Positions 38,548 through 47,609 of a stretch of DNA of 61,664 bases are shown here, piece after piece (positions within the stretch are counted from its first letter, which is position 1; each line of letters starts with the position of its first letter). The stretch lies in the NCBI RefSeq assembly GCF_003051085.1, contig NZ_QAOM01000019.1:1-61664 (forward strand), in the 5' to 3' direction. The position numbers were made by a program, and so were the translations under genes. Source of the DNA: Trichococcus patagoniensis. Lineage in GTDB: Bacteria > Bacillota > Bacilli > Lactobacillales > Aerococcaceae. Under the pieces are notes generated by a model, which saw only the letters and a list, made by a program, of their open reading frames with translations, was not told where the DNA came from and made no database searches.

Positions 38548-39837
38548 TCAGCTTTTCCGGATTCGTTCCAACAGATCCTGCGCTGTCGCCAGATTCATGT
38601 TTTTTTCAGCTTTCAAGCGCGCGGACAGCTGTTCGATTTCGTCTCCGGTTGCGCCTGCGCTGATCGCAAGCGAGCGCGAGTGCAGGCCCATATGTCCTTT
38701 CTGGATGCCTTCCGTCACCAGCGCTTTGATGGCCGAGAAGTTCTGCGCCAGCCCGACCGAGACGATGATGGATTCCAGCTCGGCCGCTGATTGGTAGCCG
38801 AGGATTTCTTTCGTCATTTTCGCAGCGGGATGGAAGTTGATCGATCCGCCCACAGCTCCAATCGGCAATGGCAACGTCAGACTTCCGAGCAGATCCCCGT
38901 TTTCCGCTTTTTTCCAAGTTGTCAGTGACCGGTACTGTCCGCTGTGGGAGGCATAAGCATGAGCACCGGCAGAAATGGCGCGCCAATCGTTTCCGGATGC
39001 CAGTACGATGGCGTCGATGCCGTTCATGATGCCTTTGTTGTTGGTGACGGCGCGGTAAGGATCGACGTAAGCAAACTGATACGCTTCGATCAGTCGGTCG
39101 CGCACTTCTTCACCGGAGTATACACCTTTGGTCAGAAGTGCAGCCGGTATCCGGCACTCGGCGGTCGCCAAGCAGTCGGTCGCGTAATTGGTCAGGATTC
39201 CCATCAAAGCTTCGCCCCCGGTCAAACTCTCCAGGTAAGGGATGACGCCTTCCATCATCGTATTGATGATGTTGGCCCCCATCGCCTCCAACGTTTCGAC
39301 ATGCAGATGGACGACAAAAAACGAGGGGATCCCTTCAACATCATCTGCAAGCAGAATCCTAGCGCTGACGCGGCGGGCTCCGCCGCCACGCTTCACGATG
39401 GAGGGATGGGCAGCATTGGCAACCTTCAGGATCTCTTCCTGATGCGAAAGAATCAGCTGTTCCGCAGCAACGCTATCTGGTACATTTTTCAAGGCGACTT
39501 GGCCGATCATGATCCGTTCCTGGATTGTGGTCCGGAAACCGCCCGCTTTAGCGATCAGTTTCGCACCGGCACTGGCCGCAGCGATGACGGAAGGCTCTTC
39601 GATGGCCATCGGGACGGCATATTCTTTCCCGTCAATCAAAAAATTCAAGGCGACACCGTAGGGCAAGTCATACGTGCTCAATTGGTTTTCGATCATATTG
39701 TCGGCGATTTCCTGCGGCAACCGCAATCCTGCCTGCAAGTTGGCTGTCGCTTCTTCATCCAGGATGCCAGCCGACTTTAAGGCAGTGATCCTTTCGGCTG
39801 GGGTTTTATCGTAAAATTTCTGAAGATGTTTGGATTC
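38548..39837 (-). CDS. mvaA: Hydroxymethylglutaryl-CoA reductase, class II
   Basis: This 429-residue enzyme reduces HMG-CoA to mevalonate. Motifs include AMGANIINTMMEG, TNNKGIMNGIDA (catalytic Lys), GNDWRAISAGAHAYA (Asp) and GHMGLHSRSLA (His near the C-terminus). ATG at 39837 has GGAG 6 bp upstream; earlier in-frame starts are rejected. It lacks the fused thiolase seen in MvaE of enterococci. With mvaS and the thiolase it gives the upper mevalonate pathway within 4.2 kb in three separate transcripts. Confidence 0.93.
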   Translation of the reverse strand, partial: ESKHLQKFYDKTPAERITALKSAGILDEEATANLQAGLRLPQEIADNMIENQLSTYDLPYGVALNFLIDGKEYAVPMAIEEPSVIAAASAGAKLIAKAGGFRTTIQERIMIGQVALKNVPDSVAAEQLILSHQEEILKVANAAHPSIVKRGGGARRVSARILLADDVEGIPSFFVVHLHVETLEAMGANIINTMMEGVIPYLESLTGGEALMGILTNYATDCLATAECRIPAALLTKGVYSGEEVRDRLIEAYQFAYVDPYRAVTNNKGIMNGIDAIVLASGNDWRAISAGAHAYASHSGQYRSLTTWKKAENGDLLGSLTLPLPIGAVGGSINFHPAAKMTKEILGYQSAAELESIIVSVGLAQNFSAIKALVTEGIQKGHMGLHSRSLAISAGATGDEIEQLSARLKAEKNMNLATAQDLLERIRKS

Positions 39838-40035
39838 CATTTTATGCTCCATTTCCCAAGTGTTTTCACGTGTAATCAATGTCTGTTTCCTATATCATTT
39901 TATCATAGTACTATCCTGATGGCATCCGCCATCAGTCGCTTTGCGCAGAGGACGAAAGAATCCGACCAATGCCCGATGACTGGCAGGCGCACAGGTGTGT
40001 ATAATGAGTTCATCCATAGAAAGAGAGTGATCGTA

Positions 40036-40533
40036 TTGGAAACAATCAGCTATTATATCAAGGAAATCATCAACGCAACCGGAAAAGGGTTGAAAGGGTA
40101 TCTCATATCGGCCGTCAAGCTTGCTGCTATCAGCTTTGTCCTGTTGTGCATCGGGTTCCTGTACTTCGGCGTCGATTTTTGGTTCCTGAAAGCGCTGGGG
40201 ATCGCGGTTTTCGATCTTATTCCGATTCTGGGAAGTGGGATGGTGATGATCCCTTGGGCGGTGATCCATCTGCTGCTCGGGAACACAACGTTGGCTTGGC
40301 AAATTGGACTGCTGTACATCATTCTTGTGGTTGTCCGTCAGATTGCCGAACCGTTCATTACCGGCAAGGAAATTGGCATCCGGCCGCTGTACACGTTTCT
40401 GGCGACGGTCGTCTGCATCCTCTTGTTCGGGCCGCTTGGAGCCGTTCTAGGGGCAGTGGTCGCCGTCGTGATCAAAGCCGTTTTGGAAGTATCGAGTGTC
40501 AGCCACAACAATTATGACAAACATCGTCGCTGA
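40036..40533 (+). CDS. Short AI-2E-family (YtvI/PerM-like) membrane protein
   Basis: This 165-residue protein matches only the C-terminal half of AI-2E family permeases (about 350 residues): YLISAVKLAAISFVLLCIG, LIPILGSGMVMIP and IGIRPLYTFLA with about five membrane segments. A promoter-like TATAAT lies near 40000 and a TTG start at about 40036 has AAAGAGAG upstream, so it seems to be expressed as a half-size protein. I see no trace of the N-terminal half upstream. It may be a truncated relic or a distinct short family. Confidence 0.65.
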   Translation: METISYYIKEIINATGKGLKGYLISAVKLAAISFVLLCIGFLYFGVDFWFLKALGIAVFDLIPILGSGMVMIPWAVIHLLLGNTTLAWQIGLLYIILVVVRQIAEPFITGKEIGIRPLYTFLATVVCILLFGPLGAVLGAVVAVVIKAVLEVSSVSHNNYDKHRR

Positions 40534-40551
40534 GAAGTGCCGATATTTCAC

Positions 40552-40598
40552 AAGCTCGGGAGAATCTGATTTCTTCCGGGCTTTTTTATTTTTTTGTG
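40552..40598 (+). terminator. Terminator after the AI-2E-like gene
   Basis: AAGCTCGGGAGAA (40552-40564) pairs imperfectly with TTCTTCCGGGCTT, followed by T6 and T7 runs. Confidence 0.75.
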
Positions 40599-40662
40599 TG
40601 CGTGTTTACGGAATCCATCAGATTGTTTACGATAAAAAATAAGTAAAAATGCACGAATTGTC

Positions 40663-40720
40663 TTGACCTGGAGGAGTCTATGCCTTAAGCTAGGACTTAA
40701 TGAGAATGGTTCTCAATTAG
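40663..40720 (+). promoter_or_regulatory. feo promoter and Fur box
   Basis: TTGACC (40663-40668) with a weak TAAGCT 17 bp later forms the promoter. Immediately downstream TGAGAATGGTTCTCA (40701-40715) is a near-perfect Fur box. Iron-bound Fur would block transcription of feoA-feoB. Confidence 0.85.
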
Positions 40721-40762
40721 TGTCGGAAAATTACTATCGCTGAAGGAATGGAGGGGACGATT

Positions 40763-40999
40763 TTGACGAATGTAAGGGACTTGCCGATCGGTGTGACTGC
40801 AATTGTGAACAAGATAACAGGACAGGGCGCTACCCGCAGAAGACTCATGGATATGGGGATCACGAAGGGCACTGGCATTTATGTCAGAAAAGTCGCTCCA
40901 TTAGGCGATCCCATCCAAGTGATGGTGCGCGGCTACGAATTATCGATACGCAAAAAAGATGCCGAAATGATTGAAGTTACGTTCGGGGAGGAAAACTGA
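40763..40999 (+). CDS. feoA: Ferrous iron transport protein A
   Basis: This 78-residue SH3-like cytoplasmic protein supports FeoB. It shows the family pattern GQGATRRRLMDMGITKGTGI and ends in a beta-rich tail. TTG at 40763 is chosen because GGAGGGG lies 7 bp before it; the ATG at 40748 has a site only 1 bp away. The stop overlaps the feoB start. Confidence 0.9.
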   Translation: MTNVRDLPIGVTAIVNKITGQGATRRRLMDMGITKGTGIYVRKVAPLGDPIQVMVRGYELSIRKKDAEMIEVTFGEEN

Positions 41000-43128
41000 T
41001 GGGGAAAACCATAGCGCTGGTCGGAAATCCTAATAGCGGAAAAACGACCTTATTCAACCATTTGACAGGCTCCACCCAACGCGTCGGCAACTGGCCGGGG
41101 GTTACGGTCGAACAGAAAGCCGGCACATTGCTGCATGACGGCGAGACGCAGGTCATTGATCTGCCGGGCATCTATTCGCTTTCCCCATACACAATCGAGG
41201 AAATCGTCACGCGCGATTATTTGACACTGGATGCACCGGATCTGATCATCAATATCGTCGATGCCTCCAACTTGGAGCGGAATCTTTACCTGACTACCCA
41301 ATTGATGGAATTGGATCTGCCGATTGTTGTCGTTCTGAACATGATGGACATCGTCGAGAAACGGGGCGATCAGCTGGACGTCGCCGGATTGTCGCGCGCG
41401 TTCGGATTGCCGTTCGTAACGATTTCGGCTCTGAAGGAAAGCGGATTGGAAGAGTTGTTCAAGGCCATCGCTGAACCGATATCTGTAGCTGAACCGATTA
41501 CATACAGTATCGTCGTGGAAAGCATCCTGGATACGATCGAAGAAATTATTGCTCCATTGGTTCCGAAAAAATTGCGTTGTTACTACAGCATCAAACTTTT
41601 CGAAAGGGACGGACAAACTTCTGGAAAACTTGCGATTCCTGAGGACGGTCAGACAGTTATGGAAGGCCTGCTCAGCCGTTATGAAAAGGAATTGGACGAC
41701 GACTCCGAAGCAATCCTGATCAACGAACGCTATAAATTCGTGACGAAAATTACGCGCCAAATGCTCGTGAAAAATAGCGACAAAGCTTCTTTCTCGGTCA
41801 TGATCGATCACATCGTAACGAACCGCTGGCTTGGGTTGCCGATTTTCGTTCTGATCATGTATGCTGTCTACTACTTCGCCATCACAACTGTGGGGACGTG
41901 GGGGACCGATTGGGTAAACGATGTGTTGTTCGGAAGCATCGTGCCAGGTGCCGTACAAAGTTTTTTCGACAGCATCGACATCCATCCAGCAGTCAGCAGC
42001 CTTGTGGTTGATGGTGCCATCGGAGGGGTGGGCGCAGTTCTGGGCTTCCTGCCGCAGATGGCCGCCTTGTTCCTCTGCTTGACCTTGCTCGAGGACAGCG
42101 GCTATATGGCCCGCGTCGCTTTCGTGATGGACAGGGTTTTCCGCGGCTTCGGACTTTCAGGGAAATCATTCATTCCGTTGTTGATCGGCTCCGGCTGTTC
42201 TGTACCGGGCATCCAGGCTTCCCGCACGATCGAGAATCTCCAGGATCGCCGTATGACGATCCTGACCACTTCGTTCATCCCTTGTGGTGCGAAGTTGCCG
42301 GTCATCGCCTTGATTGCCAACGCCATTTTCGGCGGGGCATCGTGGGTTGCACTATCGATGTATCTCTTGGGGATTTCTACGGTAATCTTGTCCGGCGTGT
42401 TGCTGCGGAAAACGGCCATTTTTGCCGGTGAAGCGTCACCGTTCGTGATGGAATTGCCGATGTACCATTGGCCGCAGTGGAAAAGCATTTTCCGCGCAGT
42501 ATGGGCCCGTTGTTTGGCCTTCGTCAAAAATGCGGGAACTGTAATTTTCCTCAGCTCCAGCTTTATTTGGTTTTTATCTTCTTTCAACTGGCAACTGCGG
42601 ATGACTGCCGAAAGCGAGCAAAGCATCCTGGCCAAAATCGGCAGTGCAGTTGCTGTTTTCTTCGCGCCATTGGGCTTCGGCTCTTGGCAAGCGACGGTGG
42701 CGACCATCCAAGGTTTGATTGCGAAGGAAAATGTTGTCGGCACATTTGGTGTGCTGATGAACACAACCGGTTCGGAGGCGGAGGTAGCAGCCGCATTCAG
42801 CACACTGTTCAACCCGGTCAGCGCAGTATCGTTCCTTGTGTTCAATATGATCTGCATGCCGTGTTTCGCGGCTGTCGGAGCGATGCGCACCGAATTCGGC
42901 AGCGCTAAATGGACGCTTTTCGGCGTCTTGTATCAAACTACTTTGGCTTATGTCTTGGCCTTCATCATCAATCAGCTCGGATCCGTTATTGTGTTGGGCA
43001 CGCCATTCGGGGCGGGAGCCAGCATAGCGGCTGCATCAACTGCTATATTGATGTTCTTGGTCCTAAGGCCCGCGCCTAAAAAAGCTTCGCCGATGTGGGG
43101 CAGCTTGGCGAAACCGATGGTCAAATAG
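40999..43128 (+). CDS. feoB: Ferrous iron transport protein B
   Basis: This 709-residue Fe2+ transporter has an N-terminal G domain with GNPNSGKTT (9-17), DLPGIYSL (G3) and NMMD (G4), followed by a membrane region with two gate repeats (GSGCSVPGIQA and PCGAKLPVIA). Length is typical. It starts on the ATG overlapping the feoA stop, so translation is coupled. It is under the Fur box upstream of feoA. Confidence 0.97.
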   Translation: MGKTIALVGNPNSGKTTLFNHLTGSTQRVGNWPGVTVEQKAGTLLHDGETQVIDLPGIYSLSPYTIEEIVTRDYLTLDAPDLIINIVDASNLERNLYLTTQLMELDLPIVVVLNMMDIVEKRGDQLDVAGLSRAFGLPFVTISALKESGLEELFKAIAEPISVAEPITYSIVVESILDTIEEIIAPLVPKKLRCYYSIKLFERDGQTSGKLAIPEDGQTVMEGLLSRYEKELDDDSEAILINERYKFVTKITRQMLVKNSDKASFSVMIDHIVTNRWLGLPIFVLIMYAVYYFAITTVGTWGTDWVNDVLFGSIVPGAVQSFFDSIDIHPAVSSLVVDGAIGGVGAVLGFLPQMAALFLCLTLLEDSGYMARVAFVMDRVFRGFGLSGKSFIPLLIGSGCSVPGIQASRTIENLQDRRMTILTTSFIPCGAKLPVIALIANAIFGGASWVALSMYLLGISTVILSGVLLRKTAIFAGEASPFVMELPMYHWPQWKSIFRAVWARCLAFVKNAGTVIFLSSSFIWFLSSFNWQLRMTAESEQSILAKIGSAVAVFFAPLGFGSWQATVATIQGLIAKENVVGTFGVLMNTTGSEAEVAAAFSTLFNPVSAVSFLVFNMICMPCFAAVGAMRTEFGSAKWTLFGVLYQTTLAYVLAFIINQLGSVIVLGTPFGAGASIAAASTAILMFLVLRPAPKKASPMWGSLAKPMVK

Positions 43129-43146
43129 GAAGAGGGGGAATAACCT

Positions 43147-43410
43147 ATGAATGTTCAATCTTGGATTGTTTTGTTGTTGTTTATGACCTTGATGGGGTAC
43201 ATTTTATTCCGTCAAATCCGTTTGATCGCGAGCGGCAAAAAGAAATGCAACGCCTGCACGGTAACGGTTTGTCCGATGAATGAGCCTGTACCGGCTGCTG
43301 CGGAGGCCGACTGTATTGCCGGAAACGCGATGATGGTGCACCTCGGCGTTACAAAAGAGGGTCCGAGGGTTGAAAAGCACTGCCCGACTTCACAAGTCAT
43401 CAAAGATTAG
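43147..43410 (+). CDS. FeoB-associated Cys-rich membrane protein
   Basis: This 87-residue protein has one N-terminal membrane helix (about residues 6-23) and a short cytoplasmic part with CNACTVTVCP and later single Cys residues. It corresponds to the small Cys-rich proteins that follow feoB in Firmicutes, perhaps a FeoC-like partner. It lies 18 bp after feoB with GAGGGGG upstream, as third gene of the operon. Confidence 0.8.
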   Translation: MNVQSWIVLLLFMTLMGYILFRQIRLIASGKKKCNACTVTVCPMNEPVPAAAEADCIAGNAMMVHLGVTKEGPRVEKHCPTSQVIKD

Positions 43411-43422
43411 CCTAAACAACCG

Positions 43423-43463
43423 AAAAAGCCGACGCATCCTTTGACTGATGCGTCGGCTTTTTA
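43423..43463 (+). terminator. feo operon terminator
   Basis: AAAAAGCCGACGCATC (43423-43438) pairs with GATGCGTCGGCTTTTT (ends 43463). It is symmetrical and can act on both strands. Confidence 0.9.
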
Positions 43464-43493
43464 TCTTGGAATGCGACAGTGATGGGCGCGAAC

Positions 43494-43620
43494 TCCGGTG
43501 AAGGCCACACTCACCGGAGCACCGGAGTTGATTGCCATTCCAACTCCGGTTAAGCTGCGCTCGTCGGAGTTGAGAACCAGTTTCGCGCGCCAACTCCGAT
43601 GAAACAACACTCACCGGAGT
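43494..43620. repeat. Inverted-repeat ladder H (CTCCG/CGGAG type)
   Basis: Units at 43494-43520, 43545-43570 and 43595-43620 are 50-51 bp apart. Arms are CTCCGGTGA/TCACCGGAG, CTCCGGTTA/TCGTCGGAG and CTCCGATGA/TCACCGGAG. Both spacers end CCAA. It lies between convergent genes. Confidence 0.87.
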
Positions 43621-43633
43621 TCAGGAACATTCT

Positions 43634-44869
43634 TCAGTCGGACAGCTTGCGTTTGGCTCCCGTCAGCTCCCGGATGGATTTGGCGTCCTGCACATACTCC
43701 AGTGTGCCCAGATACACGCCGTTTTCATCACGGAGCGCGAGATAGGTCACGACGACGAACTTCCCGAATTCTTCATACCACATCATTTCTTTGTCTTTTT
43801 TGCCCGATTTCAGGTCCGCAACCAGTTGCTTCATGAACGCAACGCTTTTCGGCGGATGGCAGTTCTCGGCGTGCCGTCCCAAGGCGGATTTTGTCCGCAT
43901 GAAAATTTTTTCTTCCGGTCCGTTGTTGTAGTATTTTACGGTATCCTCTGCGTCGATGAAGGTCAGCTCCAACGGCAAAGCATTCAATAGATTCTCAAGC
44001 TCCTTCATCGTGAGGTAGCCGGTGCCGAAAGCGAGATTGCCTTCAGGAACGGTGCCCATCTCTTCCGTTGGTTCCGGACCTACGCGCTCGGGCTTCCATT
44101 CCGCCTCCGGATGGACGATGCAATAGCCGATTTCCTCCGATTCGTCCGCGACCTTCAGCCAATCCTCTTCGGTGAAGGAATCGGATACCATCGGCAACAA
44201 GATATCCTCCTCTTTGATGAACATTTCTTTCATTTCCTGGCGCAGCGTTTCGAAAATGATCTTGATGTTATCGAGCTGTGCCGTTTCGAGCATCTGTCTG
44301 AGTTTCTTGTACAGTCCCCGGATTTCGTCGTCCACGCCCCACATCACTTTCGGCGGGGCGGTCATGCCATAGCGCTCCATGATGGGGAAAATGGCGTATT
44401 CTTTGCGCGCATAGTGTTTGTCGAAACCCCAGAGAAGATCCACCTGCTTCAAAAGCCCTGCTTTGAGATCAGGGTCCGGCTGCTCCAGATAACTTTCCAA
44501 AAGACGGGTGATGCGGTCGAACGTCGCTTCGAGGGCCACGTTTTCTTCCTTCAGCACCCGGATCGGATGACCGGGTTTTTCGCTCTCACTGGATATGGTC
44601 TGCGCAAAAGTAACAGCATCCGCGAACAGGGCGGCATGGATGCTGCAAAGCCGCTGGATATCCTCGACTGCGATGCCTTGTTCGATCAGCCTCCGCTCCA
44701 TCATCGAAATTTCGAGGGCACTGACCGTCGCAAAATGTTCCTTGAATTCCTTTTTGATCTGTTCGTAGTCTTCGCCTGCATGAAGACGCAGAATCAGATC
44801 CTTCAATAAGCCTTGACGGCGCTCCATCTCTTCCTCTCGAGCACCTTTGGTATTCGATCCGCCCATCAT
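43634..44869 (-). CDS. DUF438 protein with hemerythrin-like and PAS-like domains
   Basis: This 411-residue soluble protein has an N-terminal DUF438 region (about 15-85), a hemerythrin HHE-type region (about 100-240, with HPIRVLKEEN, FDKHYARKEYAIFP and EEDILLP) and a C-terminal PAS-like domain (about 290-400). It is a likely iron-, oxygen- or NO-sensing protein. The placement beside feo hints at an iron or redox link, though transcription converges. The ATG at 44869 follows GAGGGG by about 5 bp. Confidence 0.87.
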   Translation of the reverse strand: MMGGSNTKGAREEEMERRQGLLKDLILRLHAGEDYEQIKKEFKEHFATVSALEISMMERRLIEQGIAVEDIQRLCSIHAALFADAVTFAQTISSESEKPGHPIRVLKEENVALEATFDRITRLLESYLEQPDPDLKAGLLKQVDLLWGFDKHYARKEYAIFPIMERYGMTAPPKVMWGVDDEIRGLYKKLRQMLETAQLDNIKIIFETLRQEMKEMFIKEEDILLPMVSDSFTEEDWLKVADESEEIGYCIVHPEAEWKPERVGPEPTEEMGTVPEGNLAFGTGYLTMKELENLLNALPLELTFIDAEDTVKYYNNGPEEKIFMRTKSALGRHAENCHPPKSVAFMKQLVADLKSGKKDKEMMWYEEFGKFVVVTYLALRDENGVYLGTLEYVQDAKSIRELTGAKRKLSD

Positions 44870-45075
44870 GATCCCCTCGCTTTTCGATAGTTTTAATTTC
44901 TATCCGTTTGACCTGTTGGACCGCAGTAATCGCCAAAAATATCCATCCGAATCTATCATCTTCATTGTAATGCGAACACTTACTCAGGACAAACTGGACG
45001 ATCCGAAAAGCAGCGATATTCTTGCAAATTCTTGCAAAAAAAACGCCAACAACCTTAAAAAACAGGGGGCCGTTT

Positions 45076-45104
45076 TTGGAAATTTTGGTTTGTGGGCGTA
45101 TAAT
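45076..45104 (+). promoter_or_regulatory. Promoter of the SRPBCC gene
   Basis: TTGGAA (45076-45081), a 17-bp spacer and TATAAT (45099-45104). It leaves a 148-nt leader before the ATG at 45253; I see no recognisable riboswitch in that leader. Confidence 0.6.
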
Positions 45105-45252
45105 GAAGACGAGTAAGAAATCTGTCGGATTTTTCCGGCAAAGCTCGTCATTGCAACAGTCCCGTTTCAACAATACCTTTCCGCAGCCATCCGTAAATGC
45201 AATCCTGAAAGCAGAAAAAGCAATGCCTGAATTTATGAGAGGAGCAACAGTA

Positions 45253-45696
45253 ATGGCTACTTTTGAAAAAACCATCTTCATCAACGCCCCAGTCGAAAAA
45301 GTCTATCAGTACACAATGAATCCCGAGAATTGGTCGCACTTCTACAATGGTCTTGCCGAACCGGAAAGCATCAGCGGCAAAGGCGAGGTGGGCACGATCG
45401 TAAAATCGAGCTATTCCATGATGGGCATCCATTTCCCAATCACAATCGAAGTGACGGAAAGCAATATCACTGCTGATGGCGCAACTTGGGCAGGGAACAT
45501 CACCGGGAGTTTTCCAACTAAGCAAATTAGCCGCTATGTCGCAAAAGATAATGGAACCGAGCTGACGTTCGACATCGACAGCGTGCCGCCTGAAACGCTG
45601 TTCACCAAAATCCTTGACAAACTGGTGACGGACAAAATGGAAGAAAACTCCACCCAACACACACTGGAAAACATCAAAGCCATCTGCGAATCCTGA
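45253..45696 (+). CDS. SRPBCC (START/polyketide-cyclase-like) family protein
   Basis: This 147-residue protein has the ligand-cavity fold pattern: KTIFINAPVEKVYQYTMNPE at the N-terminus and a C-terminal helix (LDKLVTDKMEENSTQHTLENI). Such proteins bind small hydrophobic ligands or modify stress responses; no specific function is known. ATG at 45253 has AGAGGAG 9 bp upstream. It is monocistronic, with a strong terminator after it. Confidence 0.82.
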   Translation: MATFEKTIFINAPVEKVYQYTMNPENWSHFYNGLAEPESISGKGEVGTIVKSSYSMMGIHFPITIEVTESNITADGATWAGNITGSFPTKQISRYVAKDNGTELTFDIDSVPPETLFTKILDKLVTDKMEENSTQHTLENIKAICES

Positions 45697-45707
45697 GAAC
45701 AACCACG

Positions 45708-45751
45708 AGAACCGGCCATTCGTCTTTTCGAATGGCCGGTTCTATTTTTTT
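45708..45751 (+). terminator. Terminator of the SRPBCC gene
   Basis: AGAACCGGCCATTCG (45708-45722) pairs with CGAATGGCCGGTTCT (45729-45743), followed by A and T7. Confidence 0.92.
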
Positions 45752-45901
45752 GCCAGGATTACAAAAAATGAATTGAAAGCGGAAAGGACATGCTATAATA
45801 ATCCTTATTGCCCGGGAGTTGAAATGCAAATATTGAAAAGATATCGGCAATTTTGGAATCGGAACTGGGCGGACTCGGTATCGGAAAAGGAGTACAAAAA
45901 G

Positions 45902-46414
45902 ATGAATTATTGCATGGAATGCGGAACAGAACTTGAAGGGAAATATCTGGAAAATGAAGGGATGATTCCTTATTGTAAGGGTTGCGAGGGATATCGATTC
46001 CCGGTATTCAACACAGCCGTGAGCATGATCATCTTGAATCAAGCGCAGAATAAAATTTTGTTGATCAAGCAGTACGGCGGGACGGATTACATCCTCTGCG
46101 CGGGCTATCTGAATAAGGGCGAAAACGCTGAACAAGCGGCAGCTCGTGAAATCGCTGAAGAGCTCGGAATTGAGGTAATCGACTGGCACTACAACAAAAG
46201 CGAATATTTTGAGAAAACCAACACGCTGATGCTGAATTTTTCTTGTACCGTCGCGAACGAGCGTCTCGATGGCATGACCGATGAAGTCGATCAGGCGGAA
46301 TGGTTTTCCATCGAAGATGCACGGTTGAACATCAAAAACGGCAGTCTGGCTCAGCGGTTCCTGGAAAACTATTTGGAAAAAAGTCACGGGCGGGAGCAGT
46401 GTCATGCTGACTAA
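45902..46414 (+). CDS. Nudix hydrolase with N-terminal zinc ribbon
   Basis: This 170-residue protein begins with a zinc ribbon (CMECG near residue 4 and CKGCEG near 28) and continues with a Nudix domain whose box GYLNKGENAEQAAAREIAEE is intact. The arrangement resembles NudC-like or related NAD/nucleotide pyrophosphohydrolases, but the NudC-specific tail is not evident. AAGGAG lies 9 bp before the ATG at 45902. Confidence 0.82.
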   Translation: MNYCMECGTELEGKYLENEGMIPYCKGCEGYRFPVFNTAVSMIILNQAQNKILLIKQYGGTDYILCAGYLNKGENAEQAAAREIAEELGIEVIDWHYNKSEYFEKTNTLMLNFSCTVANERLDGMTDEVDQAEWFSIEDARLNIKNGSLAQRFLENYLEKSHGREQCHAD

Positions 46415-46460
46415 GGTTCGTACGCAGGCAAGGCAAGGGCTGAATTTGTGATAGAATACA

Positions 46461-46508
46461 AAAAAAGTTTCGGTTTTGGATGCCCAAAACCGAAACTTTT
46501 TTTGTTTT
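46461..46508. terminator. Bidirectional terminator
   Basis: AAAAAAGTTTCGGTTTTGG (46461-46479) pairs with its complement ending at about 46501, with T runs on both strands. It serves the convergent Nudix and rplY genes. Confidence 0.9.
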
Positions 46509-46542
46509 TATAGGAAACATAAACGTGGTGAAGTTTGATATG

Positions 46543-47139
46543 TTATTCAGTGACTTTTTCAGCTTCTTCGGTTGGAGCTTCTGCCTCTTCAACCTCTTCG
46601 GCTACTGGAGCAGAAAGGACAACAACTGCTTCTTCTAGGTCGGTAAGGACTGAAATGTCAGCATCGACTTTGATATCGGCAACTGTTAAAGTATCACCAA
46701 TGGTCATTTCAGTAACAGCGATTTGGAATTCGGTAGGGACATTGGTAGCTTCCGTTTCAATTTCCAATTCGTTCAATGTTTGGGTCAAGACACCTTCTTT
46801 GACGTCTTCACTACCGACCAAGTGGATCGGAACAGTCATCGTCAATTTTTGACCTTTTGTGATTACTTGCAATTCGACGTTTTGGATTTCGTTCTTCAGG
46901 GCAGCCTGTTGGATGTCCTTAAGGATGACTTGCGTCGTTTTTCCGCCGGATATGCTGACTTCAAAAATCGCATTTTTACCTAATTGCTTGAGCACTTCGT
47001 CAAAATCTTTTGCATCAAGTAATACTGGAGTTGCTTCAACATCTTTACCATAGATGACTGCAGTCAGTTTCTTGTCCAATCGTGCACGCTTTGCTGCAGA
47101 TGAGCCAACTTTTTCGCGTTTCTCTACTTGTAATTTCAT
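46543..47139 (-). CDS. rplY: 50S ribosomal protein L25/general stress protein Ctc
   Basis: This 198-residue protein has an L25 domain that binds 5S rRNA (residues 1-90, starting KLQVEKREKVGSSAAKRARL) and a TL5-type C-terminal domain (about 95-180), ending in an acidic Glu-rich tail. The long Ctc form is normal for Bacilli. AGGAGG lies upstream of the ATG. Confidence 0.95.
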   Translation of the reverse strand: MKLQVEKREKVGSSAAKRARLDKKLTAVIYGKDVEATPVLLDAKDFDEVLKQLGKNAIFEVSISGGKTTQVILKDIQQAALKNEIQNVELQVITKGQKLTMTVPIHLVGSEDVKEGVLTQTLNELEIETEATNVPTEFQIAVTEMTIGDTLTVADIKVDADISVLTDLEEAVVVLSAPVAEEVEEAEAPTEEAEKVTE

Positions 47140-47339
47140 ATGTTTTCCTCCTGGAAGTATACCTGTACTGGCTTGGATTTGAGCTGGCTATTAAAAAATA
47201 TAACATCAGCAAATAGATAGTACCTCTATAGCATACCGCAACTCGGGGCAGATAGCTAATGATAAGCCTTTTGCTGCTGTTTTAATACGGAGTGGATACT
47301 CGAAGTGGATGCTCGGACCAAGAGGATCCCGCTGCTCTG

Positions 47340-47510
47340 CTCCGGTGGACGGAGGCTTCGGCGGAGTTCGCCCCACATTTTGTTTACGTTCTCCGATGAG
47401 GGTAGCTTCGCCGGAGAAGCTGCCGAAAGTTACCGGTTTACTCCGGTGAGCGGGGGCCACACCGGAGCTACGGACAGATTCCGGGTCACGCTCCTCCGAC
47501 TAGCGGGCAG
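47340..47510. repeat. Inverted-repeat ladder I (CTCCG/CGGAG type)
   Basis: Units start at 47340, 47391, 47441 and 47494 (the last a half unit), 50-53 bp apart. The block resembles ladder A in sequence, including spacer parts (GGAGGCTTCG, AAAGTTACCGG), so the two share recent ancestry. It lies downstream of the beta-lactamase-like gene and upstream of rplY. The rest of the 47140-47550 gap holds no gene that I can see. Confidence 0.85.
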
Positions 47511-47551
47511 CTCGCTCCTTGGTAATGAGGCGTAAGTTGTAACAGTGGAAC

Positions 47552-47599
47552 AAAAGAAGAATGAGCTACCTCATACCACGGTTGCTCCTTCTTCTTTTT
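47552..47599 (-). terminator. Terminator of the beta-lactamase-like gene
   Basis: AAAAGAAGAA and GAGC (from 47552) pair with GCTC and TTCTTCTTTT (to about 47599), with T runs on both strands, 11 bp after the stop. Confidence 0.75.
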
Positions 47600-47609
47600 G
47601 TCTGAATCC

